Counted from the first letter of the stretch, positions 6,621 to 12,997 are shown. The stretch is DNA of 14,201 nucleotides from JARRNJ01 sp037385045 (GCA_037385045.1 JARRNJ010000097.1:1-14201), one strand, 5' to 3'. Translations and numbers: made by a program. Notes: generated from the sequence alone by a model not told the origin.

Positions 6621-6652
6621 AGGGTGGATGCGCTGCGCTTATCCGCCCTACG
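6621..6652. repeat. REP-like palindromic element, copy 2 (variant)
   Basis: This is the duplicate of copy 1 with two changes in the stem. AGGGTGGAT (6621-6629) now faces ATCCGCCCT (6641-6649): the c-to-g change at 6622 extends the pairing outward, while the a-to-g change at 6645 leaves one T-G wobble. The stem potential is therefore kept or lengthened relative to copy 1. Confidence 0.8.
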
Positions 6653-6682
6653 TTTCGGACGCCCGAGTGGGGCCATTCGAGG

Positions 6683-6698
6683 CGCAGCGAAAGCTGCG
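6683..6698. other. GNRA-type hairpin at the 3' side of the tauE/safE-like gene
   Basis: CGCAGC-GAAA-GCTGCG is a perfect 6-bp stem with a GAAA tetraloop on the plus strand (UUUC loop on the minus strand). It lies 36 nt past the minus-strand permease stop and 223 nt past the glycosylase stop. No T-run follows on either strand, so a terminator role is uncertain. Confidence 0.35.
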
Positions 6699-6733
6699 GC
6701 GACACGGGCGCCGGCCGCGCTGATTCGGGGCAG

Positions 6734-7474
6734 TCAGCCCTGCGAGCGGGCAATCAAGGTGGCCCCGGTGGCCACCAGCACCAGTGCCATGGTCTGCAAC
6801 ACCCGGTGTCGCGGCAGGGTGGCATGCAGCCGGTTGCCCAGCTTGAGGCCGAACCACATCAGCGGCGACAAGGCCAAAGCACCCAGCAATACGGCCTTCT
6901 GCAGCAGCAGGCCGGAGATGATGTAGGCGACGATGCGCGAAGCGGTCTGAAACGTGAACATGCTGGCCAGGGTCGCCTTGAGCTGCACCTTGTCCTGCAG
7001 TCGTCGCGACAGGTAGACGGCGAACACCGGTCCGCCGGTACCGAACAATCCGCCGATGGCACCGCCGAGCAGTGCCGTCGGCGGCGCCCACCGCCGGCTG
7101 ATCAGTGACAACTTGTGGGGGCGCGTCAGGCTGTAGAGGCCGTAAGACACCAGGAACACGCCCAGCGCGGTCAGGGTATAGGCGCGGGGCAGATTGATGA
7201 GCAGCACCACGCCGGTGATGGTACCGAGCAGGCCGAACGGGGCCAGGAGCGCCAGTTCCCGCCACTGCACGCCCGACTGGAAGCGGGTGCCGACGAGCAT
7301 TGAGGCGGTGAAGTCCAGCAGCAGGCTGAGCGGCACCACTACGGTCAGGGGCAGAAAGTTGGCGAGGATCGATACGTTCACCAGGCCCGAGCCGAAGCCG
7401 GACACGCCGTACATCACGTAGGCACAAAACACCACCAGCGGTGCGATCAGCAGCAGTTGGTAATCGAGGTGCAT
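6734..7474 (-). CDS. TauE/SafE-family permease (putative sulfite or organosulfonate exporter)
   Basis: A 246-residue minus-strand protein with about seven to eight hydrophobic segments and the two repeat-related halves typical of TauE/SafE (DUF81). The first half has VMYGVSGFGSGLVNVSILA, the second GGAIGGLFGTGGPVFAVYL; the Gly-rich G(F/L)xG(T/S)G pattern in each is the family hallmark. Known members export sulfite, sulfoacetate or related anions, or import some; the substrate here is not determined by sequence. A sulfite oxidase gene elsewhere in the window makes sulfite a reasonable guess. The ATG at 7474 begins just before the first helix; upstream in-frame residues are Arg- and Pro-rich and were excluded. 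The ribosome site is weak. A candidate sigma-70 promoter lies upstream. Confidence 0.88.
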   Translation of the reverse strand: MHLDYQLLLIAPLVVFCAYVMYGVSGFGSGLVNVSILANFLPLTVVVPLSLLLDFTASMLVGTRFQSGVQWRELALLAPFGLLGTITGVVLLINLPRAYTLTALGVFLVSYGLYSLTRPHKLSLISRRWAPPTALLGGAIGGLFGTGGPVFAVYLSRRLQDKVQLKATLASMFTFQTASRIVAYIISGLLLQKAVLLGALALSPLMWFGLKLGNRLHATLPRHRVLQTMALVLVATGATLIARSQG

Positions 7475-7528
7475 GGAGTGGAGAGTTTCCGGCCTGAAAC
7501 GCCCGCCTGGAGCCGGGCGGCGGCGCCT

Positions 7529-7558
7529 AACATACCTGCTCCCGATGTGGAAATGCAA
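7529..7558 (-). promoter_or_regulatory. Candidate sigma-70 promoter for the tauE/safE-like gene
   Basis: Read on the minus strand, TTGCAT (7558-7553) and TATGTT (7534-7529) are separated by 18 bp, with the -10 box about 54 nt upstream of the ATG at 7474. The -10 matches the consensus at four of six positions and the -35 at three. It falls in the 182-nt gap between divergent genes. Motif-level evidence only. Confidence 0.35.
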
Positions 7559-7564
7559 GCACGC

Positions 7565-7577
7565 CCCGCTTCGCGGG
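7565..7577. other. Short hairpin in the divergent intergenic region
   Basis: CCCGC-TTC-GCGGG (7565-7577) is a compact stem-loop, and GCCCC just before it can also pair with GGGGC just after. It lies in the 182-nt region between the divergent permease gene and the membrane gene starting at 7657. The role is unknown; chance is possible at this GC content. Confidence 0.2.
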
Positions 7578-7656
7578 TAGGGGCGCCGGGTGAATTCGGG
7601 TACCATGGTCCCCGCTATTTGCTTGGAATGGCATTCGTCTCAGGAATGATACGAAC

Positions 7657-8064
7657 ATGAAAAACCGCTCCGCCTTTCATGCCTCGATGCTGATGCATTT
7701 GGTGGGCCTTGCCAGTGCCGCCGCGCCCCTGGGTTATCTATGGAGCCTTGACCACAGCGGTTCGCTGCGCGAGGCGGGCGTGGCAGCGTGGGTCGCGCTG
7801 CCGTTCCTGATTGGAGCGGCGGTTACTCTTTGGCTGCGCAGTTCACGATGGGCCAGCTGGGCACTGGCTTCGGTGGCGCTGGTGAACTGGATGATCGTGG
7901 TGGGTTCCCTGTACTACGAGCACCTGGTGATGCGGCCCGATTCCCAGGCCGGCTTCCTGTTCGTCGCCCTGCCGTTGTTCGAATTGCTGCTGACCTTCGT
8001 GGGCGTTGTGCTTGCCGGGGTCGTGGCCCACACGCGCAGCGCCGCTGCGCCGGCGGCCGATTGA
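7657..8064 (+). CDS. Four-helix membrane protein, function unknown
   Basis: A 135-residue protein with four clear hydrophobic segments at about 11-30, 42-60, 66-87 and 99-124, and a short Ala-rich tail. Between helices 3 and 4 is a polar loop, YYEHLVMRPDSQAG (86-99), that could face the periplasm. I do not recognise a family; small four-helix proteins with this layout are common and mostly uncharacterised. The ATG follows AGGAA at about 9 nt. It is divergent from the TauE/SafE gene and 39 nt upstream of the DUF6164 gene, with which it may be cotranscribed. Confidence 0.7.
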   Translation: MKNRSAFHASMLMHLVGLASAAAPLGYLWSLDHSGSLREAGVAAWVALPFLIGAAVTLWLRSSRWASWALASVALVNWMIVVGSLYYEHLVMRPDSQAGFLFVALPLFELLLTFVGVVLAGVVAHTRSAAAPAAD

Positions 8065-8103
8065 ACGCCTGCGGGTCCGGTTCCCACGCCCTCCAGGAAC
8101 ACC

Positions 8104-8481
8104 ATGCCGATCCAGCTGTTCAACCTTCGAGGTGTGCCCGAGGACGAAGCCGACGACGTACGCGACTTGCTTGCCGCGCACGGCATCGACTTCTACGAGA
8201 CGCCGGCGGGTAATTGGGGGGTATCGTCGCCGGCCCTATGGGTGCGCGACGACCGCCAGCTGACGGACGCCAAGGCGTTGATTGAAACCTACCAGGCGCA
8301 GCGCGCGACCCGGGCCCGGGACGAATACCGGCGGCTGAAGCGCGAAGGCCGCCAGCGCACCCTGCTGGATTCGGTGCGGGAAGCTCCGCTGCGTTTTATC
8401 ATCTATCTGGCCTTCATTTTCCTGGTGCTTTATTTCGTCATCAAACCGTTCCTGGATCTCGCGCGCCACGGAGGCCATTGA
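8104..8481 (+). CDS. DUF6164-family protein with one C-terminal membrane helix
   Basis: A 125-residue protein with an N-terminal soluble domain that reads like DUF6164: LFNLRGVPEDEADDVRDLL (5-23) followed by HGIDFYETPAGNWGVSSPALWV (26-47). A ferredoxin-like alpha/beta fold (as in putative signal-transducing DUF2007-type domains) is plausible from the alternation of strands and helices. A basic helix (about 52-88) leads to a single transmembrane segment at about 97-115, leaving a short tail. The soluble domain is probably cytoplasmic because the Arg/Lys-rich region precedes the helix. Function is unknown. The next gene starts only 4 nt after its stop, so the two are very likely cotranscribed. 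Confidence 0.8.
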   Translation: MPIQLFNLRGVPEDEADDVRDLLAAHGIDFYETPAGNWGVSSPALWVRDDRQLTDAKALIETYQAQRATRARDEYRRLKREGRQRTLLDSVREAPLRFIIYLAFIFLVLYFVIKPFLDLARHGGH

Positions 8482-8485
8482 GCGT

Positions 8486-9040
8486 ATGCCGAAGCCGACC
8501 CACGGCAACGGGAAAGCCGCCGGCGCGCCTCGGGTCGCAGCGCCGCACATTCGCCGGGCCGCCGAAGCGGACCTGCCGGCGATGATCGACATCTACAACC
8601 AGGCGGTGGCGCTCAAGGGCGCCACCGCGGATTTGACGCCTGTGCGGGTGGCGGACCGGTACCGTTGGTTTGCCGAGCACACTCCGGAGCGCTACCCGAT
8701 CTGGGTGGCGGAGCGCGGCGGCCAAATGTTGGGCTGGTGCAGTCTGAGCGCCTACCGTCCGGGGCGCATGGCGCTGCGCCACACCGCCGAAATCAGCTAT
8801 TACATCGCGGAGGACAGCCGCCGCCAGGGCGTGGGCACGGCGTTGGTGCAGTTCGCCATCGACCAGTGCGAGCGGCTGGATATCAAGACGTTGTTCGCGT
8901 TGCTGGTGGAAATCAACACGCCGAGCATCCGCCTGCTGGAAAAGTTCGGCTTCACCCGCTGGGGACTCATGCCGAAGGCGGTGGATTTCGGCGGCGAGGA
9001 ATGCGGACACGCCATCTACGGCAAGCGCGTACGCCCCTGA
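8486..9040 (+). CDS. GNAT N-acetyltransferase, phosphinothricin-acetyltransferase-like
   Basis: A 184-residue acetyltransferase of the GNAT fold. The domain begins near residue 21 (HIRRAAEADLPAMIDIYNQAV). The acetyl-CoA pyrophosphate-binding motif A is SRRQGVGTAL (111-120), preceded by the strand AEISYYIAED (101-110). Motif B is EINTPSIRLLEKFGF (142-156). The layout resembles the Pat/YncA subgroup, which acetylates small amines or amino-acid analogues; whether this copy does so is not known. The first 20 residues (MPKPTHGNGKAAGAP...) are low-complexity and may be a non-conserved extension, but no better internal start exists. It starts 4 nt after the DUF6164 gene. Confidence 0.85.
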   Translation: MPKPTHGNGKAAGAPRVAAPHIRRAAEADLPAMIDIYNQAVALKGATADLTPVRVADRYRWFAEHTPERYPIWVAERGGQMLGWCSLSAYRPGRMALRHTAEISYYIAEDSRRQGVGTALVQFAIDQCERLDIKTLFALLVEINTPSIRLLEKFGFTRWGLMPKAVDFGGEECGHAIYGKRVRP

Positions 9041-9166
9041 TCCGGCCCGCCGGCCAACCCCTTACCGACTGCGGCAACCGGCGCTATCATCCTTCCACGA
9101 GCCGAACTGAACGCTCCGTTCATTGCCGGCGCCGGCACCTCCAACCAACAACTAGAGCCGAAACCC

Positions 9167-10006
9167 ATGCGCAAATTGCTGACCCTGATCCTCTGTCTGC
9201 TGACGGCGGCCGCCGCCGCCGCGCCCACGACCACCCGGTTGACCTGGTACGGCCATGCCACCTTCCGCATCATCACGCCGGCCGGTCACGTGCTGGTCAT
9301 CGACCCCTGGTTCAATAACCCCATGAATCCTGCGGCGGGCAAGGGCAAGGACGCACTGGCCGGGATCGACAAGGTGGACTACATTCTGATCACACACGGG
9401 CATTTCGACCACGTGGCCGACGCCGTGGCGCTGGGCAAGAAGACCGGCGCGCGCCTGGTGACCAACTATGAGTTGGGCACCAACATGGCCAGGCTGCTCG
9501 GTTACCCCAAGGACCAGATGGGTTACGACACGCTCATGAATATTGGCGGCGAGATCAAGATCGCCAACGGCGAAGTGACCGTGGCCATGACGCCGGCCAT
9601 CCATTCCAGCGGGCTGATCAATCCCCACGCCGGCCCCGGGCAGCCGGCAATAGTGTATGGCGGCAACCCGGCCGGGTTCGTGGTCAGGATCAAGCACGGC
9701 CCGACCATTTACGACAGCGGCGATACGGCCTATTTCAGTGACATGAAGCTGATCGGCGAGCAGTATCACCCGGACGTGGCGCTGATCAACATTGGCGGCC
9801 ATTTCGGCATGGAGCCGCCGATGGCGGCGCGCGCGGCCAAAGCGGTGGGCGCGCCGCTGGTGATTCCTCATCATTACAAGACGTTTCCGGTGCTGACCCA
9901 GGATCCGGGCGAGTTCGTGCGGGACGTCAAAAGCGAAGGCCTCAGAACCTTGGTGATGAAACCCGGCCAGACCATCCGCTTCCACGGTCGCAGATTGGCA
10001 AAATGA
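9167..10006 (+). CDS. Exported metallo-beta-lactamase-fold hydrolase, UPF0173-like
   Basis: A 279-residue protein with a typical Sec signal peptide (MRKLL, then a Leu/Ala core to about residue 19), so mature protein is periplasmic or secreted. The remainder is a metallo-beta-lactamase fold of the UPF0173 type: WYGHATF (27-33), metal-binding HGHFDH (77-82), a third His in PAIHSSG (His146), the bridging Asp in YDSGDT (182-187) and a late His pair in PHHYKTFPVL (234-243). Most UPF0173 proteins are cytoplasmic and shorter, so the signal peptide marks an exported subgroup. The substrate is unknown. It is preceded by 126 nt without a gene. No clear Shine-Dalgarno is visible; the sequence before the ATG is AGAGCCGAAACCC. 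Confidence 0.88.
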   Translation: MRKLLTLILCLLTAAAAAAPTTTRLTWYGHATFRIITPAGHVLVIDPWFNNPMNPAAGKGKDALAGIDKVDYILITHGHFDHVADAVALGKKTGARLVTNYELGTNMARLLGYPKDQMGYDTLMNIGGEIKIANGEVTVAMTPAIHSSGLINPHAGPGQPAIVYGGNPAGFVVRIKHGPTIYDSGDTAYFSDMKLIGEQYHPDVALINIGGHFGMEPPMAARAAKAVGAPLVIPHHYKTFPVLTQDPGEFVRDVKSEGLRTLVMKPGQTIRFHGRRLAK

Positions 10007-10025
10007 CATACGGCTGTTCACTTCT

Positions 10026-10042
10026 GCGCCCGTTTCGGGTGC
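10026..10042 (+). terminator. Possible terminator hairpin after the MBL-fold gene
   Basis: GCGCCCG-TTT-CGGGTGC forms a 7-bp stem with one G-T wobble, 19 nt after the stop. The following bases (GATCCGCGTTCTT) have only a weak T content, so this is a low-confidence call. Confidence 0.3.
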
Positions 10043-10135
10043 GATCCGCGTTCTTGCCGTGCCACTGCGCGATGGCAGCCGAGTCTGCCGGCGATACGGT
10101 TTCCCGACAATCGGCCAACGACTGGCCGGTGGCCG

Positions 10136-10164
10136 CCGGATAATCTGGGCGTTGGATTATCCGG
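10136..10164. promoter_or_regulatory. Perfect 10-bp inverted repeat in the leader of the RRM gene
   Basis: CCGGATAATC (10136-10145) and GATTATCCGG (10155-10164) are exact reverse complements with a 9-nt spacer (TGGGCGTTG). The repeat ends 44 nt before the RRM gene ATG. It is unusually AT-containing for the region and contains GATAAT, which could serve as a -10 box (no good -35 is visible). It could be a dyad operator or, if transcribed, a leader hairpin. Many RRM genes of this small type are cold-regulated or control their own mRNA; that applies here only by inference. No T-run follows. Confidence 0.55.
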
Positions 10165-10208
10165 TCGGCTCGATCCCGAGCAACGCACACGTTACGAGAG
10201 AATCGCCC

Positions 10209-10481
10209 ATGAACATCTACGTTGGCAATCTGGCCTATGGCGTCACGGAAGACGAGCTGCGGGACGCGTTCGCCGCCTTCGGTCAAGTCGCACGGGTTTC
10301 CCTGATCACCGACAAGTTCTCCGGCCAGTCCAAAGGTTTCGGTTTTGTGGAGATGCCGGACAATGCGCAGGCGGACGCGGCAATCAAGGCCCTCAACGAC
10401 CAGGACCTGAAGGGCCGGCGAATGAAGGTGAATCAGGCCAGACCCCGTGCCGAGCGCCCGCAGCGGCGAGGACGTTTCTGA
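10209..10481 (+). CDS. Small RRM-type RNA-binding protein
   Basis: A 90-residue protein consisting of one RNA recognition motif and a short basic tail. RNP2 is IYVGNL (3-8) and RNP1 is KGFGFVEM (42-49), with aromatic residues Tyr4, Phe44 and Phe46 placed for stacking on RNA bases. The tail NQARPRAERPQRRGRF (75-90) is Arg-rich, a short version of the Gly/Arg tails found in cyanobacterial and proteobacterial RRM proteins. It acts in the cytoplasm, probably on mRNA structure or stability. The ATG at 10209 follows GAGAGAA and places RNP2 at its normal position; upstream in-frame sequence back to 10059 crosses the inverted-repeat leader and was excluded. Confidence 0.93.
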   Translation: MNIYVGNLAYGVTEDELRDAFAAFGQVARVSLITDKFSGQSKGFGFVEMPDNAQADAAIKALNDQDLKGRRMKVNQARPRAERPQRRGRF

Positions 10482-10532
10482 GCGCGCTTGCGGCCTGCCG
10501 GCCGCAGTAGGTCCGGTAACCAGGAGGCGGCG

Positions 10533-10913
10533 ATGTCGTCGAGAAAGACCGGCCCCGATACCGCACGACTCGACCGGACTGTGGCCGAGGCGCGGCGCCG
10601 GCGTGAACAACGAGAAAAATCCTACCGCGCGCGTGCCCTCAAACTTTTTCCGTGGGTTTGCGCCAAATGCGGCCGGGAGTTTACGCCTGCCAATGTCGCC
10701 GAGCTGACCGTCCATCACAAGGACCACGATCACGACAACAATCCCGAAGACGGCAGCAATTGGGAGCTGCTGTGCATCTACTGCCACGACAATGAACATT
10801 CGCGCCGTCTTGACGCACTGTTTCAACAGCCCGCTTCGCCGTCCACGCAGCGGCCAGACAGCACCTACAAACCCTTTGCGGATCTGAATAGACTGTTGGA
10901 TGATACGGACTGA
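10533..10913 (+). CDS. yajD: YajD-like HNH-domain protein
   Basis: A 126-residue protein with a treble-clef HNH domain. The zinc pair CAKC (43-46) is followed by VHHKDHDHDNNPEDGSNWEL (60-79), containing the HH nuclease His pair and Asn, and then CIYCHDNEH (81-89), which supplies the second Cys pair and final His. The N-terminal third (about 10-40) is a basic helix. This arrangement matches E. coli YajD and relatives, a family of small putative HNH nucleases whose natural substrate is not known. The ATG at 10533 follows a strong AGGAGG site; an in-frame ATG at 10488 would add 15 residues upstream of that site and is unlikely. It lies 51 nt after the RRM gene. Confidence 0.88.
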   Translation: MSSRKTGPDTARLDRTVAEARRRREQREKSYRARALKLFPWVCAKCGREFTPANVAELTVHHKDHDHDNNPEDGSNWELLCIYCHDNEHSRRLDALFQQPASPSTQRPDSTYKPFADLNRLLDDTD

Positions 10914-10951
10914 CCGGCGTTCCCGCATGCCCGCCGGCGCGAGGAGGGTCC

Positions 10952-11167
10952 ATGAGAATCCGGATCAGTAAGAGTCTGTGGTTGCCGATAGCTCTTGCCG
11001 TCTGCGGGTGCTCGGCCGGCGATGACCAGGCGAGCCAGCCGCCGCCGGTCGATCAAACCGTATTCAAGGACCAGATGCATGCGCTGGACAAAGCCAAGGG
11101 CGTCGAGCAGACGTTGCAGGACTCGGCACAGCGACAGCGTCGCCAGATCGACGAGCAGGCACGCTAG
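10952..11167 (+). CDS. Small lipoprotein with helical mature region
   Basis: A 71-residue protein beginning MRIRISKS followed by a hydrophobic stretch and ...AVCGCS, a lipoprotein-type signal with Cys20 the probable lipidated residue. Cys18 at the -2 position is unusual for a lipobox. After a Pro/Gln-rich linker (QASQPPPVDQ) the mature chain is a single charged amphipathic helix (about 37-70, FKDQMHALDKAKGVEQTL and onward). I recall similar tiny lipoproteins annotated as hypothetical in gammaproteobacteria; no function is established. The ATG follows GAGGAGGGTCC, a strong ribosome site. It lies 38 nt after the HNH gene. Confidence 0.75.
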   Translation: MRIRISKSLWLPIALAVCGCSAGDDQASQPPPVDQTVFKDQMHALDKAKGVEQTLQDSAQRQRRQIDEQAR

Positions 11168-11324
11168 CCTGTGGTGCATTGACCGCGACGCCTCGGTGCG
11201 GCCGCGGGTGTCGGTTCGAACGCTTTGCAGCAGTGGCTTCTGGCTTGGGCGGCGAAGGCCGGATCGAATAGAGCGGTAAGCTCGCAGTGGGACCATGCCG
11301 CCACCCTGTTTGAAAGGCATAGCC

Positions 11325-11615
11325 GTGTTTGTCGTCAATCTCACTTACATAAAGCCGCTGACCGAGGTCGACGCGCATCTGGAAGCCCACATGCGCTTTC
11401 TCAAGACCCAATTCGAGCGGGGCGTGTTCGTCGCCTCCGGACGCAAGGTGCCTCGGGACGGAGGCGTCATTCTGGCGCGTAGCGATTCCCGCGAAGCGCT
11501 GTGGAAGGTGCTGGAGCAGGACCCGTTTCACCGGGCCGGCATCGCCCGTTTCGACGTTATCGAGTTTATAGCGTCTACCGTGCAGCCGGGGTTCGAAAAC
11601 CTGGAGGCGGTGTGA
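11325..11615 (+). CDS. YciI-family protein
   Basis: A 96-residue protein of the YciI-like family (ferredoxin-like fold, dimeric). It starts MFVVNLTYIKPLTEVD, has the conserved HLEAHMRFL (18-26, with His22) and EQDPFHRAG (64-72, with Asp66); the His-Asp pair forms the putative active site in this family. The reaction is generally undefined, though relatives participate in catabolism of chlorinated aromatics. The GTG at 11325 is chosen because AAAGG lies about 8 nt upstream and family members begin at this point. An ATG at 11295 would add ten non-conserved residues. The next gene overlaps or nearly touches its stop, so it is cotranscribed. Confidence 0.85.
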   Translation: MFVVNLTYIKPLTEVDAHLEAHMRFLKTQFERGVFVASGRKVPRDGGVILARSDSREALWKVLEQDPFHRAGIARFDVIEFIASTVQPGFENLEAV

Positions 11616-11617
11616 GC

Positions 11618-12082
11618 ATGGCGTCGATGCCGTCGCGCAGCGCCTTCCTGGATGATTTCAAGCCCGGGGACCAATTCACCACGGCCGCGGTGACGCTGAC
11701 CGACGCCGAGATCATCGATTTCGCGCTGCGTTACGATCCGCAACCGTTTCATCTCGACGCCCCGGCAGCGGCGCAATCCGTGTACGGCGGCTTGATTGCC
11801 AGCGGCTTTCAGACCATCGCTTTGTGCTTCCGGCTGTTTATCCAGACCGGCATGCTGGCCGACTCCAGCATGGGTTCTCCGGGAATCGATGAACTGCGCT
11901 GGCTGGCGCCGGTGCGCCCTGGCGATACCCTGCACAGCGAGGTGGAGGTGGTCGAGGTCAGGCCTTCACGCTCAAAACCCGACCGCGGCATCGCCCGGCT
12001 GCGTTACAGTGCGGTCAATCAACACGGGGAAACGGTGGCGGCGTTCATCGTCAATCACTTGCTCAAACGTCGGCAGGCGTGA
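11618..12082 (+). CDS. MaoC-like hot-dog-fold dehydratase
   Basis: A 154-residue single hot-dog domain of the MaoC/(R)-specific enoyl-CoA hydratase type. The catalytic Asp and His pair is in RYDPQPFHLD (38-47: Asp40, His45), followed by YGGLIASGFQT (56-66) in the position of the family's HGxxxSG helix and a typical RWLAPVRPGDTLHSEVEV core (94-111). The likely reaction is hydration of a trans-2-enoyl-CoA or a related acyl-CoA step; small stand-alone copies are often of unknown substrate. A GGAGG site lies about 10 nt before the ATG at 11618. A GTG at 11612 overlapping the previous stop as GTGA is an alternative start adding two residues. The tight spacing indicates an operon with the YciI gene. 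Confidence 0.88.
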   Translation: MASMPSRSAFLDDFKPGDQFTTAAVTLTDAEIIDFALRYDPQPFHLDAPAAAQSVYGGLIASGFQTIALCFRLFIQTGMLADSSMGSPGIDELRWLAPVRPGDTLHSEVEVVEVRPSRSKPDRGIARLRYSAVNQHGETVAAFIVNHLLKRRQA

Positions 12083-12125
12083 TGGCGGCGCCGTAGCGGG
12101 ACATTTACGACCGATGGGAGGACGC

Positions 12126-12383
12126 GTGACTGGAGAAGACGCCGCAGCCTGGGCGGGCGAGCGCAAAGTGCACGAGATCTACGAGTGGCTGCATATCGCC
12201 AACGACCTGCTGATCAGCCTCTATTTTCTGGTGGGTAGCATCTTCTTTTTCTATCCGGATATGACCCATACGGGTACCTGGCTGTTCGTGCTGGGCAGTG
12301 CCCAGATGCTGATCGGCCCGGTGATCCGCACCCTGAACAAGCTGCATGTCCGCCACATCCGCAAGGAAGTGATTCACTGGTAG
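12126..12383 (+). CDS. YrhK-domain small membrane protein
   Basis: An 85-residue protein with two hydrophobic segments (about 25-43 and 49-66) arranged as a helical hairpin, flanked by a polar N-terminus and a basic tail RTLNKLHVRHIRKEVIHW. The layout and the WLHIANDLLISLYFLVGSI segment fit the YrhK-like domain, a small membrane module of unknown role. The start is a GTG at 12126 with GGGAGG just upstream; it is too short and too atypical in start codon for many gene finders. It lies 43 nt after the MaoC-like gene on the same strand. Confidence 0.75.
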   Translation: MTGEDAAAWAGERKVHEIYEWLHIANDLLISLYFLVGSIFFFYPDMTHTGTWLFVLGSAQMLIGPVIRTLNKLHVRHIRKEVIHW

Positions 12384-12444
12384 GGTGTACGGCGGTCCGC
12401 TCGGCTTGCGCGCCGGCAGTCAATGGCCAATACTCGTGGCTGCC

Positions 12445-12948
12445 ATGCATGAGCCCACGTTCAGACTTGCCACGCCGGCGGATGCGCCCGCCATCGCGGC
12501 GCTGTCACGGGACCTGATCGAATCCGGTCTGGGCTGGTCCTGGACGCCGATGCGGGTGGCACGCAATATCCGCGACCGCGACACGGTGGTGGTGGCGGCC
12601 GGAGCGCCGGATCGCATGGCCGGGTTCGCCATCATGTATTTCGCCATGGAAGAGGCCCATTTGACCCTGCTCGCGGTGCGCCCGGACCGGCGCCGGGCCG
12701 GGCTGGGCAGCCGGCTGGTGCGGTGGCTGGAGGCATCGGCCCTGACGGCCGGCATCGGCATCGTGCATCTGGAGGCACGTGCTTCCAACGCCGGCGCCAG
12801 AGCATTTTACGAACGGTTGGGATATCGCTGCGTCGAACGGCTGCACGGCTATTATCGCGGCCGTGAAGACGCGCTGCACATGACCCACGATCTCTGGGCC
12901 CCGAGCACCGACGGCAGGCGCAGCGCGCCGCAGCCCCCGCGGGCCTGA
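12445..12948 (+). CDS. GNAT N-acetyltransferase, RimI-like
   Basis: A 167-residue GNAT-fold acetyltransferase. It begins FRLATPADAPAIAALSRDLI. Motif A is LLAVRPDRRRAGLGSRLVRWL (75-95) with the acetyl-CoA-binding RRAGLG. Motif B is LEARASNAGARAFYERLGY (109-127), with Asn115 and Tyr122/Tyr127 at positions where RimI-type enzymes hold the catalytic Tyr and substrate. The C-terminus ends in a low-complexity Arg/Pro tail. The target could be a protein N-terminus or a small amine. Start choice is uncertain: the ATG at 12445 begins the conserved domain but lacks a strong ribosome site. GTG codons at 12385 and 12436 are in frame; 12385 lies one base past the YrhK stop. Confidence 0.83.
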   Translation: MHEPTFRLATPADAPAIAALSRDLIESGLGWSWTPMRVARNIRDRDTVVVAAGAPDRMAGFAIMYFAMEEAHLTLLAVRPDRRRAGLGSRLVRWLEASALTAGIGIVHLEARASNAGARAFYERLGYRCVERLHGYYRGREDALHMTHDLWAPSTDGRRSAPQPPRA

Positions 12949-12997
12949 GCGCCGGGGGTTGGTTCCGCTCATCCTTATCCACTGTTAAGTTGCGACT

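Larger units (their letters stand above)
6415..6653. repeat. 120-bp-period tandem duplication of the glycosylase tail plus a REP-like element
   Basis: Copy 1 is 6415-6533 and copy 2 is 6535-6653. They match at 116 of 119 positions by eye; the differences are at 6422/6542 (t/c), 6502/6622 (c/g) and 6525/6645 (a/g). Each copy holds the last codons of the glycosylase gene (YIKNNPFVSKP and stop), about 60 bp of flanking sequence and one REP-like palindrome. The period is a multiple of three, so the second tail lies in the same frame but after the true stop and cannot be translated as part of the enzyme. Near-identity implies a recent event or gene conversion. Confidence 0.95.

Noticed and set aside
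6415..6653. CRISPR-like array
   Set aside because: There are only two long copies, containing coding sequence, with no short repeat-spacer pattern and no cas genes.
5774..6676. Minus-strand open frame with an internal protein repeat (DKRSAST...GLGWWFRSGL)
   Set aside because: The repeat is the translated 120-bp duplication and REP element; the frame lies antisense to the glycosylase gene and has no ribosome site.
6390..6926. Plus-strand open frame with a repeated Ser/Arg/Pro-rich peptide across the duplication
   Set aside because: It is another frame of the same duplicated DNA and overlaps both the glycosylase and the permease genes.
12959..12988. Promoter for the carbonic anhydrase gene (TTGGTT with TGTTAA)
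   Set aside because: The -10 match is too weak to support a call; the position is plausible but unproven.
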